DNA of 64,000 nucleotides from an uncultured Arcanobacterium sp. (GCA_958428545.1 CAUAGM010000001.1:248001-312000), one strand, 5' to 3'. Counted from the first letter of the stretch, positions 16,783-24,954 are shown. Numbers and translations are program-made. Notes: generated from the sequence alone by a model not told the origin.

Positions 16783-17284
16783 GTCGGAATTACCTAAGGC
16801 AGGCGATGCTGGTGAGAAAGCTGCTCCTGCTGTGCCAAGTGGGCAGAAAGACGTATCGTGCAGGCGTCGTACGATGCTCACAGGGAAAATTCATCGTGCT
16901 ACTTGCACAGGCGCAAAGCTTGATTATGTCGGGTCGATTACGATTGATGCCGAGCTTATGAAAGCTGCTGATATTTTGCCTGGCGAACAGGTTGATGTTG
17001 TGAATGTTTCTAATGGTTCGCGAATCACCACCTATGCGATTCCTGGCGCTCCAGGAGAGGGAGAGGCAGTGCTCAACGGTGCTGCCGCGCATTTATTCTC
17101 TCGTGGTGACGTCCTGATTATTATGTGCTACGGGCAGATGAGTGATGCCGAAGCTCGAGTATTTGAGCCGCACGTTGTATTCGTCAATGCAGATAATCGT
17201 ATTATTGATGCGGCAAACGAGCCGGGAATGGTGCCGCAGGGCTATGGTCTGCACAGCTCGGGAGAGCCTATTCATCAGCGATAA
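16775..17284 (+). CDS. panD: Aspartate 1-decarboxylase precursor
   Basis: The core RTMLTGKIHRATCTGAKLDYVGSITID is unmistakable PanD; the chain self-cleaves in YVG-SIT to form the pyruvoyl enzyme that makes beta-alanine. NGAAAHLFSRGDVLIIMCYGQM is the second family block. I chose TTG at 16775 because GGAGG lies six bases upstream and the frame overlaps panC by 8 bp; this gives 169 residues with about 33 extra before MLTGK. The alternative ATG at 16874 has only a weak ribosome-binding site and would remove the usual residues before MLTGK. Confidence 0.9.
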   Translation: MVKSELPKAGDAGEKAAPAVPSGQKDVSCRRRTMLTGKIHRATCTGAKLDYVGSITIDAELMKAADILPGEQVDVVNVSNGSRITTYAIPGAPGEGEAVLNGAAAHLFSRGDVLIIMCYGQMSDAEARVFEPHVVFVNADNRIIDAANEPGMVPQGYGLHSSGEPIHQR

Positions 17285-17296
17285 TCTGAGCTTTTC

Positions 17297-17317
17297 ACCA
17301 ACGGTATATACGTTGGT
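17297..17317. repeat. Inverted repeat between panD and the HAD-like gene
   Basis: ACCAACG and CGTTGGT (7 bp each) flank GTATATA. With no T-run it is a weak terminator at best; it may be an operator or attenuator ahead of the next gene, whose ribosome-binding site lies 14 bp on. Confidence 0.4.
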
Positions 17318-17342
17318 ATTCATAAATAATCGGGAGGAAATA

Positions 17343-18374
17343 ATGGGGAAGAAGAAACTTCGCACGAGCGCTCAGAAGAGTGCCCACAAGAGCTTGCGCA
17401 AGGGCGCTCAAGCTGCTGCACCGCTCGCGCCGCTCAAAAAGGCGTCACGTCGCTTGCCAATTATCGGCTCGTTTATTAAGCGTTCCAATAAAGCATCTCA
17501 TCGAGCAGATGATATGAATCATATGGCAATTGAAGAAATGCCTGTGATGCTGCAAGAATCGCCGCAGCGCGCTTATGATGCCTATATTATGAATCTCTCG
17601 GGCACCCTTTTTAAAGGTGATCTGCTGATGCCGGGCGTAGACAAAATTTTCCAGTCACTTGAGCTAATGCGCCGCCCGTTGTATTTTATGTCGTCTAATA
17701 CGCACAGCACACCAAGCGAATATCAAGAAACACTTGCCGCATACGGCATGAACGTTGATCTTGCGCATATTTTCACTCCCGTTCGAGTGGCAATTGAGTA
17801 TTTGAAGCGGGAATTTCCGAAAGCACACGTATATGCAATTTGTGACGATAAATTCCGTGTATGTTTAGCTGAGGGCGGTATTAAGCTCACGGATAATCCT
17901 GAAGAGACAGATGTGGTACTTGTTGCGCATGACCGTGATTTCAGTTTCGATAAAATCAATAAAGCATTCCATGCGATCACCGGGCCAAAGCGAGCAAAAC
18001 TAGTCACAACATCGATGGTGAGAAGCTGGCCAACAGCGGATGGAGAAATTGAACCTGGAACTCGTGCGATTGTGCGTGCTATTGAGAGCGCTGCGCAAAC
18101 ACGTGCGATTCGTAATCTTGGAACGCCAGAAAGTGCATTCCTTGATTGTATGTTTGAGCATCTGGATCTTTCTCCGCGCAGAGTTTTGCTTGTTTCTGAT
18201 TCGCTATCAGGTGATATTCGTATGGCGAAACATTTCGGTATGCCAACAGCACTTGTACTCACTGGGGAGGCAAGTCTTTCGCAAGCGCAGGAAGCACCAG
18301 CGAAAGACCAGCCGAATTTCGTGCTTGATTCCGCGGCTCGTATCGTGCCTGAATATATCCTCAAACAGCTGTAG
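17343..18374 (+). CDS. Degenerate HAD-superfamily (NagD-like) protein, probably catalytically inactive
   Basis: 343 residues; ATG at 17343 with GGGAGG upstream. A basic Lys/Arg-rich extension of about 75 residues precedes a NagD-type HAD fold. Motif I should read DxDGT but here is NLSGT (Asn84, Ser86), so both the nucleophile and the acid aspartate are gone. The motif III region GKP is GTP (Thr261 in place of Lys). Motif IV VGDRLDTDI is VSDSLSGDI, keeping only two of its aspartates. The cap domain and overall length are preserved and the frame is intact, so it looks like a maintained pseudo-phosphatase with a binding or scaffold role rather than a decaying gene. Its basic tail could bind nucleic acid or membrane. 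It follows panD by 58 bp. Confidence 0.85.
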   Translation: MGKKKLRTSAQKSAHKSLRKGAQAAAPLAPLKKASRRLPIIGSFIKRSNKASHRADDMNHMAIEEMPVMLQESPQRAYDAYIMNLSGTLFKGDLLMPGVDKIFQSLELMRRPLYFMSSNTHSTPSEYQETLAAYGMNVDLAHIFTPVRVAIEYLKREFPKAHVYAICDDKFRVCLAEGGIKLTDNPEETDVVLVAHDRDFSFDKINKAFHAITGPKRAKLVTTSMVRSWPTADGEIEPGTRAIVRAIESAAQTRAIRNLGTPESAFLDCMFEHLDLSPRRVLLVSDSLSGDIRMAKHFGMPTALVLTGEASLSQAQEAPAKDQPNFVLDSAARIVPEYILKQL

Positions 18375-18427
18375 CTTTTTCGGGTGCTGTGAGGCTTAGG
18401 GGAGGAGGGATGGTATTGCCTTCCTAC

Positions 18428-18472
18428 TATTTCGTTATTGAGATCTAGAATATTTCGTTATTGATATCTAGA
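18428..18472. repeat. Two tandem 23-bp repeats
   Basis: TATTTCGTTATTGAGATCTAGA (18428-18449) recurs at 18451-18472 with one change, followed by another TCTAGA. It lies between the 3' end of the HAD-like gene and the AT-rich accessory pair. Confidence 0.75.
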
Positions 18473-18484
18473 TCGTCTAGATGG

Positions 18485-18946
18485 CTAGCTGCGCGGTGCT
18501 TCGGTGGAGGAGTGTATTTCTTTATCTCTATGTAGCGTCTTAATTTTTACAGGATCGAGTGCGATCATTATCCATGTGAGGAGCCACAGTAGCATACAAA
18601 CGAGGGGCGCCCACCAAGTATTCCACCACGAGATACGGCGGTACCACGAAAGTTCTATACCCATATTTTTCGCAGATGTAATAAGCTCTGGCGAGAGCTG
18701 GAAGATAGGCATGAGCAAAATCGCTATCCATATAAGAAACACAATAAACGAAATGCTTTTGCAATGCTTCGAAAAAAATGAAAACGCTTTATACTCCGCT
18801 GCAGTGCGCTTAATTCTTTGCGTATCTATTGCCATCAGCAAGAGTGCGCAGGCCAAAAGAACTACAAAGAATTTATCGAGGGTTCCTAGGATTGCAGAGA
18901 TAATCGAAATGCCCAAGGGAATGAAAAAAGCTAGAGCAGTAAACAT
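18485..18946 (-). CDS. Small polytopic membrane protein, accessory
   Basis: 153 residues with four hydrophobic helices (about 2-21, 24-41, 65-86 and 108-130) and a charged C-terminal tail. I do not recognise a family. The gene is AT-rich compared with its neighbours, suggesting acquired DNA. It starts 9 nt after the stop of the small secreted protein gene, so the two form one transcript. No ribosome-binding site is seen, so translation is probably coupled. Confidence 0.65.
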   Translation of the reverse strand: MFTALAFFIPLGISIISAILGTLDKFFVVLLACALLLMAIDTQRIKRTAAEYKAFSFFSKHCKSISFIVFLIWIAILLMPIFQLSPELITSAKNMGIELSWYRRISWWNTWWAPLVCMLLWLLTWIMIALDPVKIKTLHRDKEIHSSTEAPRS

Positions 18947-18955
18947 AGGAAGTGC

Positions 18956-19189
18956 CTAAGTGTTTATGGAGAAATGAGTAGTGGAGTGTTTGGCAAAGTC
19001 AGTAGGCAGTTTATCCATCGAAAATAGTAAATAGTTATCTCCTTTTTCAATTAAAGTCCATGTAGGTTCGATAGAAGAATTAATGGAAGAGTAATCGACA
19101 TTGTTTGCGGTATGTGCATACGCAGTTCCAGTACTTCCAAGAAATAAGGATAAGACTGCAATGAAACTAATAGTTTTCTGTTTTTTCAT
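18956..19189 (-). CDS. Small secreted protein, accessory
   Basis: 77 residues from the ATG at 19189 (AAAGG 7 nt upstream). A clear Sec signal peptide (MKKQ, hydrophobic core, cleavage probably after AYA) leaves a mature chain of about 50 residues, with no cysteine, that I do not recognise. It contains EPTWTLIEKGDNYLLFSMDKL. It heads a two-gene AT-rich unit with the membrane protein that follows. It could be an exported peptide with its membrane partner, or the remnant of a longer secreted protein. Confidence 0.6.
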   Translation of the reverse strand: MKKQKTISFIAVLSLFLGSTGTAYAHTANNVDYSSINSSIEPTWTLIEKGDNYLLFSMDKLPTDFAKHSTTHFSINT

Positions 19190-19346
19190 AGGTAACCTTT
19201 TGTCATGTGGGGGATGGAATGTTGTCTGCATCACTATCTTATCAATTACCGCTCAAGATTTGTTGATTTTATTTTGGAATGATTCGTTAAAAATGTTTCC
19301 TCGGGCGTCACGAGAACACGTTTTCGCACGCCCTTACTCAATCGCG

Positions 19347-19352
19347 TAATCT
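19347..19352 (+). promoter_or_regulatory. -10 box of a probable leaderless lysS promoter
   Basis: TAATCT ends six bases before the lysS ATG at 19359, and no ribosome-binding site is present. Confidence 0.45.
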
Positions 19353-19358
19353 ATAACC

Positions 19359-20912
19359 ATGGTTAAGGATAATTCTGCTGTTGATGTGATTGATGACGTT
19401 CCTGAGCAAATTCAGGTACGTAAAGATAAACGCGCTCGCCTGCTCGCCCACGGGCGTGATCCTTATCCTGTGCAGCTTCCTATCTCAGCCACAATCCACG
19501 ATGTGCGTGCAGAATTTTCCAATCTAGGAATAGATGAGCAAACGGAAAAATTTGTTGGTATTGCAGGGCGCGTCATGCTCATGCGTCCTTCAGGAAAAAT
19601 TGCTTTCGTAGTGCTTCAAGCTGGTGACGGCGAGCGCCTGCAAGTTATTTTCTCCCTCGCAAACGTGGGTAAAGAGAGTCTTGATCAGCTCAAAGCAGAC
19701 GTTGATCTCGGCGATTTTATTTTCGCACATGGTTATGTGGGCACTTCAAAACGCGGCGAACTCAGCGTTTTTGCAGCCCCCAGCGCCGACGGCTCAATTC
19801 CAGCTTGGCAGATGGCATCTAAAGCGATTCGCCCGCTTCCTAAAACTTTCACAAACGCTGACGGCGAAGAAGCTACCGTAAACGAAGAAACACGTGTGCG
19901 TAAGCGTCACCTCGATCTCATCACGCGCCAAGGCGCTCGCGATATGATTCGTATGCGCGCTGCCGTCATGCGCTCAATTCGACGTACTTTTGAAGAGCGT
20001 GACTATATCGAAATTGAGACGCCGATTCTGCAGGCTTTGCACGGAGGGGCTGCTGCTCGCCCGTTCACTACGCATATCAATGCCTACGATCAAGATCTCT
20101 ATCTGCGTATCGCCACCGAGTTGTATCTTAAGCGTGCGGTAGTCGGCGGGGTTGAACGAGTCTTTGAAATCGGCAAAAACTTCCGAAATGAAGGCGCGGA
20201 TTCTTCACACTCGCCAGAATTTGCTGCTCTGGAAGCGTATGAAGCATACGCCACCTACGATACGATGGCGGAGCTTACGCGAGATATTATTCAAAATGCT
20301 GCTCACGACGTCTTTGGCACTCTCGTCGTTACTCTCGCTGATGGCACGACGTATGATCTTTCTGGCGAATGGGATCAGATCGATCTCTACACGTCTCTTT
20401 CCGACGCAGTGGGAGAGGTTGTCGATGTGCATACGCCTCGCGAACACCTCGTCCAGCTTGCTCATAAGCATGGTGTGAAAGTAAAAGAGTATGCCGTGGC
20501 AGGAAAAATTGCGGAAGATATTTGGGAAGAACTCGTCGGCTCAAAGCTCTATAGGCCCACGTTTGTGCGCGATTTCCCCGAAGATACCTCACCGCTCACT
20601 CGCTATCACCGCTCCAAGCCAGGGCTTACCGAGAAGTGGGATTTGTATATTCGCGGAATGGAAACAGCCACTGCTTATTCTGAGCTGGCTGATCCCGTGA
20701 TTCAGCGGGAACGCTTAACTGCTCAAAGCCTCGAAGCGGCAAATGGTGATCCTGAAGCTATGCAGCTTGACGAAGACTTTATCGAAGCGATGGAGCAAGG
20801 TTTCCCGCCGAGCGGTGGTATGGGTATGGGAATAGATCGCCTGCTCATGGTGCTCACAGGTCTTGGTATTCGTGAGACGATGGCGTTCCCGTTCGTCAAA
20901 CCAGCTGTATGA
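19359..20912 (+). CDS. lysS: Lysine--tRNA ligase, class II
   Basis: 517 residues, the usual length. An N-terminal OB-fold anticodon-binding domain (about 55-170) is followed by the class II core: motif 2 FEIGKNFRNEGADSSHSPEF and motif 3 GMGMGIDRLLMVL. It charges tRNA-Lys in the cytoplasm. It appears monocistronic and is convergent with tetR; I saw no clear terminator hairpin behind it. Confidence 0.97.
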   Translation: MVKDNSAVDVIDDVPEQIQVRKDKRARLLAHGRDPYPVQLPISATIHDVRAEFSNLGIDEQTEKFVGIAGRVMLMRPSGKIAFVVLQAGDGERLQVIFSLANVGKESLDQLKADVDLGDFIFAHGYVGTSKRGELSVFAAPSADGSIPAWQMASKAIRPLPKTFTNADGEEATVNEETRVRKRHLDLITRQGARDMIRMRAAVMRSIRRTFEERDYIEIETPILQALHGGAAARPFTTHINAYDQDLYLRIATELYLKRAVVGGVERVFEIGKNFRNEGADSSHSPEFAALEAYEAYATYDTMAELTRDIIQNAAHDVFGTLVVTLADGTTYDLSGEWDQIDLYTSLSDAVGEVVDVHTPREHLVQLAHKHGVKVKEYAVAGKIAEDIWEELVGSKLYRPTFVRDFPEDTSPLTRYHRSKPGLTEKWDLYIRGMETATAYSELADPVIQRERLTAQSLEAANGDPEAMQLDEDFIEAMEQGFPPSGGMGMGIDRLLMVLTGLGIRETMAFPFVKPAV

Positions 20913-21061
20913 CGGGTGTGGTGAATGCGAATATTTAATAGCAGGTAGGCATCTCGTAACTGCGCATCGGCGTCACGTACAGTTTCGCAATATACAGTTC
21001 GACGTACCTGAGGATATCGTTGATATCTTCGGTTTTCTCACCTGCTGTATCTTCGCCTGTG

Positions 21062-21090
21062 TTACTGGATAGTTTGCTAGGCGTTATACT
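21062..21090 (+). promoter_or_regulatory. Promoter-like sequence directed antisense into tetR
   Basis: TTACTG (21062-21067) and TATACT (21085-21090) are 17 bp apart, a strong sigma-70-type match on the plus strand. It would fire into the 3' end of the minus-strand tetR gene. No sense gene follows it. Confidence 0.35.
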
Positions 21091-21108
21091 TCTGCCATCG
21101 AGCCAGTA

Positions 21109-21819
21109 TCAATTGTGAGGTGGCGTGGAAGGGGGAATAAAAGCCTCAAGCTGCAGCATATATGCCGCAATTCTCTTTGCCTGGTTGGTGCTCAGATCTG
21201 GATTTGTGCGAAACAGTGCATTGAGTCCTTGAATAAGTACGTACAGTATGCCGTGCCAGTCTGCGCGATTCTCCTCCGTTATGGCGTATTCGCTCTCGGG
21301 TATATTAGAAAATGTAGGAACAATTTCCTGTATGATGTAGTCCGCAATACGGTCGGCTGCTTGATGTATGAATTTTGCATACATTTCGCCATTGCCTTCG
21401 CTGATGATAGGGGAGCCAAACAAGGCGCCTGCTGCGTGAATGTCTTTCCAGTGTTTAATCCCTAGCTCCAGGGCATTATTGATATCGCCAGGAATGCGTT
21501 CTTTATCCCAAGTGCGCACCTGCTGAAGAAACTCATCTGTGTATTGGGTAAGCACGGCATCGGAAAGTTGATCCATGTTTTTGAAGTAGTGATAGAAAAG
21601 CGGGCGCGTGATTCCCAGCTCTGCAGTAATAGTGCCAATCGTCGTATTTTTCAACCCTTGATCTACTATTTGTTTGCGTGCTATTTCAATAATTCTTTTG
21701 CGCGTGGCAGCTCCGCGACGGTTGAGACCTTTGCTGCGAATTTTGTTTTTCTGCGAGTATTTCGCGTCCTTTATGCTTTGAACTTTGCGTGGTTTTTCAT
21801 GAGTGTTTTGTGGAGCCAC
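21109..21819 (-). CDS. TetR-family transcriptional regulator
   Basis: 236 residues from a GTG at 21819 with AGAGGCG upstream. A strongly basic, disordered 35-residue lead precedes the TetR HTH (about residues 40-88) with TIGTITAELGITRPLFYHYFKNMDQL. The ligand-binding half is unassigned. On the 3' side the frame continues, after its TGA, through 57 further sense codons to a TAA at 20935. It stands between lysS and mutY, and mutY is upstream on the same strand; no obvious target gene is adjacent. Confidence 0.88.
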   Translation of the reverse strand: MAPQNTHEKPRKVQSIKDAKYSQKNKIRSKGLNRRGAATRKRIIEIARKQIVDQGLKNTTIGTITAELGITRPLFYHYFKNMDQLSDAVLTQYTDEFLQQVRTWDKERIPGDINNALELGIKHWKDIHAAGALFGSPIISEGNGEMYAKFIHQAADRIADYIIQEIVPTFSNIPESEYAITEENRADWHGILYVLIQGLNALFRTNPDLSTNQAKRIAAYMLQLEAFIPPSTPPHN

Positions 21820-21966
21820 GTTTTATCGCCTCTTTTCTTTCATGCAGTGCCATATTTTCTGGAAAAAAGTATAACGTTAATTCATTCGTGATTTATGGGT
21901 CTTCAATGTATAAGGTTTGTGAAATAATGTGCGTAATATCTGCGGTAGAAAGCTTTGAATGTGCAG

Positions 21967-23025
21967 CTATCGGATCGTTGAGCCAGAAAGTTGGTGCAGA
22001 GAGCGTTTCGTATTTTTGCGTGTGCTTTGGGGAAGGCTGATATTCTCGCCTTTCTGCTCGATCAATCCGTCAGCAATAAGTGCCTCGAATGCTGGAAAGA
22101 AACGATCAGAGTTTAGTCCGCTTGCCGCAAGAAGTTCTTTTTTCGTGACGCTGATAGGGGATACATCTTTTCCTTGCGATCGCAGATACCTGGCGTTTTT
22201 TCGTGACGATTCTTGAGAAGTATCATCACAATGTTGCTTGAGGGAGGGCAAAGCAGGATGTCGATTGCGCAGAATATCTAAAATTTTTCCGCGTGCTTCG
22301 CGCTGCGTACCTTCGTATTGTTGCGGTTTTCGTGTGGCACTGTAGGTATCCGCAGGGTATCCCGCTTTTTGCCACTGGCAGTAGTCGGTGCAGGGGCATT
22401 TGTTGCACACTGGCTTCTTCGAGGTGCATACCAGCGCACCGAACTCCATAATTGCTTCATTCCACTGCGCTGCTGCGGCTCCAGTGTGTGGCACAAATGT
22501 ATGTGCACGCTCTGCTTCAGCTTTTGTTTGGTGAGGAGCTGGGAGCGCTGTGCCATGCCAACGTGCGAGTACTCGTCGGATATTGGTATCCAGCACGGTT
22601 GAGCGCTTCTGAAATGCAAATGCCAGCACGGCATCTGCTGTGTATGGTCCGATACCTGGCAATGCTAGGAGATCTTCTCGCACAGCAGGCACGATTCCTT
22701 GATGGCGTTCACAGATCACGTGTGCACATTCTAAAAGCCGCAATGCTCGTCGGGGATACCCGAGCTTTCCCCATGCAAGGAGTACTTCAGCTGGGGAAAT
22801 GCGTGAAAAAGAGGCAGGGGTTGGCCAGCGCTTCATCCATTCTTCCCATATCGGAGCAACCCGAGAAACTGGCGTTTGCTGGCTCATAACTTCGCACACG
22901 ATAATTCCCCATGGGCTTGTTTCAGCTTCCCTCCACGGTAGTGGTCGTGCATTTTCTTTGTACCATTGCGTGAGCACGGCGAAGGCTTCGGCGGGAGATA
23001 TGCTGTGTGGCATCGCTGAAGACAT
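21967..23025 (-). CDS. mutY: A/G-specific adenine glycosylase
   Basis: 352 residues from the ATG at 23025 (another ATG at 23013). The catalytic Glu45 is in CEVMSQQT, the helix-hairpin-helix is LPGIGPYTA (122-130), and Asp146 is in LDTN. The [4Fe-4S] cysteines are C200, C207, C210 and C216 in C-x6-C-x2-C-x5-C spacing. It removes adenine mispaired with 8-oxoguanine. In place of the NUDIX-like C-terminal domain of E. coli MutY there is a short winged-helix-like tail (KKELLAASGLNSDRFFPAFEALIADGLIE) with a charged insert before it. The gene is divergent from the basic membrane protein gene at 23143. Confidence 0.94.
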   Translation of the reverse strand: MSSAMPHSISPAEAFAVLTQWYKENARPLPWREAETSPWGIIVCEVMSQQTPVSRVAPIWEEWMKRWPTPASFSRISPAEVLLAWGKLGYPRRALRLLECAHVICERHQGIVPAVREDLLALPGIGPYTADAVLAFAFQKRSTVLDTNIRRVLARWHGTALPAPHQTKAEAERAHTFVPHTGAAAAQWNEAIMEFGALVCTSKKPVCNKCPCTDYCQWQKAGYPADTYSATRKPQQYEGTQREARGKILDILRNRHPALPSLKQHCDDTSQESSRKNARYLRSQGKDVSPISVTKKELLAASGLNSDRFFPAFEALIADGLIEQKGENISLPQSTRKNTKRSLHQLSGSTIR

Positions 23026-23142
23026 GAAGTCTGCTCTTTTCGTTTTGTTGTGTATGTTCCTGTGTGTGTTTATGTTTGTGTAGAGTGGCTGTATCGTTGG
23101 AAAGATACTATTCTCACTCTTGAGGCGTGGGAATCTGCCCCT

Positions 23143-24483
23143 ATGAGCATATATCACGCTACCGTAATTATCGTGGCAAGTGATAAGCATGGTTCTGGCA
23201 GTTTTCAGAATAGAAGTTCTCAAGCAGGGCGTAGATGGCTGCGTGCTGTCCCCGATCTTCAAGCGAGCCGTCCGCATTCTCAGGAGCATGGAGCGGAGTC
23301 TGATCGGCGGCATAAACGGCAGAAGAATAGTGGGCGCCCAGGGCGCATCGCACCCCCTGAAAGCACTGCGCATACTCGTTCGCGTGCTTCTGGGCGAGCG
23401 CTAAAAAATTCGCAGGGTGTGAGTGCAAAGAATCGTTCTCGCCGCGGCTCGCCTTCGCATTCTCAGCTTATGCACGACGATATTCGCAATCCACGTACCA
23501 GCGCTCATACATCTCATAGTGGTGTTCGTTATTCGCAAAACGGCGTTCGAGCTTCGTCTTCTTCCAAGCAATATGTGCGCGTTGCTCAAAGTTCGCGCTC
23601 AGTGCAGAGTTCGGCGTCTTTCCGCAGTATCTCTACCTCTCAGCGTATCCGCACAGCTAGGAAACGCAGTGGTACTGCTGCGCAAAACGTCCGCATGGCT
23701 GAGGATGCTAACGGGCGCAGCAGCAGTGCTAATCTTTCTTCTCGTGCATATAGGCATACATCTGCAAGGTCTGGAAAGATATCTCGACCCTACACTCCAG
23801 CTGAACAGGCTATTCGCGAGCGCCGTCAAAGGCAGGCGCGCCGTGCTCTTATGTGGATCTTAATTATCGGCATTGCGGTTGGGGCGGTGTGGCTTGGCGT
23901 ACAGAAAATCAATACCTCGCTACGTGATATAAAAATAGCGACAGCAGCTCCAGATCCTGCAGATGAATATAAAGAGATTGCATGCACGCCGAAGATGTTG
24001 AGTGCTCAGCTGTCGCAACGATCGACCTATGCAGGCAAAGAGGTTGTATTTTCTGCTGTTCTCACTAATTCAGATGTAAAGAGAGCCTGTCATATTGATG
24101 CTGGGTATGAGAATATCTATTTTCTCCTCACTTCGGGAGAGCAAACCGTATGGAATTCTCGCATGTGCAAAGTGGGTGAAGACAGTGAGTTGCTACTTAT
24201 TGGACCAAAGCGTGAGGGGCATGTCTCTGTGGCGTGGAATGGCATAAATGCTGGCTCTGTATGCTCTGGGGAAAACCTTGCGGGAGCTGGTACATATCAT
24301 GCTCAGCTGATGTGGGAAGATAAGCCTTTAGGTGATGCTATTGCGTTTGAGCTTAAAGCAGAATCGGCATCCCCGTCGGATTCTGCTTCCAATACGGCTT
24401 CTTCTTCAGAATCTGCACCTGATTCGGAAAAATCACCTTCAGGCTCCTCCCAAGAAGAGGATTCCTCAGCTAGTGCAGACTAG
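23143..24483 (+). CDS. Single-pass membrane protein with long basic disordered cytoplasmic region
   Basis: 446 residues if the ATG at 23143 is used; the ribosome-binding site is poor and the start is uncertain. The first 240 residues are extremely rich in Arg, Ser, Gln, His and Ala with almost no hydrophobic residues and must be disordered. One membrane helix follows (WILIIGIAVGAVWLGV, about 260-275). The outer domain of about 140 residues has four spaced cysteines (CTP..., ACHID..., MCKV..., VCSG...) and a beta-rich DUF4232-like character. The tail is Ser/Glu-rich. I do not recognise the family. It is divergent from mutY. Confidence 0.72.
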   Translation: MSIYHATVIIVASDKHGSGSFQNRSSQAGRRWLRAVPDLQASRPHSQEHGAESDRRHKRQKNSGRPGRIAPPESTAHTRSRASGRALKNSQGVSAKNRSRRGSPSHSQLMHDDIRNPRTSAHTSHSGVRYSQNGVRASSSSKQYVRVAQSSRSVQSSASFRSISTSQRIRTARKRSGTAAQNVRMAEDANGRSSSANLSSRAYRHTSARSGKISRPYTPAEQAIRERRQRQARRALMWILIIGIAVGAVWLGVQKINTSLRDIKIATAAPDPADEYKEIACTPKMLSAQLSQRSTYAGKEVVFSAVLTNSDVKRACHIDAGYENIYFLLTSGEQTVWNSRMCKVGEDSELLLIGPKREGHVSVAWNGINAGSVCSGENLAGAGTYHAQLMWEDKPLGDAIAFELKAESASPSDSASNTASSSESAPDSEKSPSGSSQEEDSSASAD

Positions 24484-24587
24484 AAGTTTAGCAGTAAATC
24501 TGAAGCAGTATAGATGAGCAATAGGCAGACTGTGCAGGTAGAAATAGGCAGCTACGTCAAAAAGTGGAGATAAAGGCAAGCATTAAA

Positions 24588-24633
24588 GCAGCTTAGTGAG
24601 TGTGAAAGGAAGAGTTCGCACTCGCTAAGCTGC
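24588..24633. terminator. Long hairpin between convergent genes
   Basis: 19-bp arms (24588-24606 and 24615-24633) pair with two G-U wobbles and an 8-nt loop. It lies between the convergent membrane-protein gene and the PLA2 operon. There is no T-run, so it would act as an actinobacterial U-less terminator. Confidence 0.7.
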
Positions 24634-24657
24634 AGGCATAAGGCTTATAGGAATTGG

Positions 24658-24945
24658 TTAGGGTGTGTTTACCCCAGCAATGAGTACGATGATGAAATAG
24701 GAGAATATTTCGATGAATGCAAAGCTCATGAGCAGTCCACTCTTATGTTTAATTGCCATTGCGAATGCAACTAAACCAGCGATAACGCCGAACCAGCCAG
24801 CATAGGGCGCCCAACGTAAAATATTTGCGCATATGAACCATGCGGGAATTAAGGCATACACTGCGGCCCATCCTAGGGCTAGAGACCAGCTAGGATGAGG
24901 CAGGCCAAGGAAAGACCAGTGATGAGAAGATGTATTATTTTTCAT
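24658..24945 (-). CDS. Small three-helix membrane protein paired with PLA2
   Basis: 95 residues from the ATG at 24945; an ATG one codon earlier sits too close to the GGAG box that overlaps the PLA2 stop codon. Three hydrophobic segments span about 20-45, 49-65 and 70-90. No family recognised. The TAGGAG stop/ribosome-binding overlap couples its translation to PLA2. Possible roles are protection of the producer membrane, help in export, or none related; the sequence does not decide. Confidence 0.68.
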   Translation of the reverse strand: MKNNTSSHHWSFLGLPHPSWSLALGWAAVYALIPAWFICANILRWAPYAGWFGVIAGLVAFAMAIKHKSGLLMSFAFIEIFSYFIIVLIAGVNTP

Positions 24946-24954
24946 CATGAACTC

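Noticed and set aside
17723..18364. 213-codon frame antisense to the HAD-like gene
   Set aside because: Shadow frame; the plus-strand protein has clear family structure.
20863..21072. Plus-strand frame across the lysS 3' end and the following gap
   Set aside because: Its first part is a lysS shadow and it has no start signal; the opposite-strand extension of tetR is more protein-like.
23026..23373. Longer mutY with about 116 extra N-terminal residues
   Set aside because: The extension would run antisense through the divergent gene and lacks family similarity.
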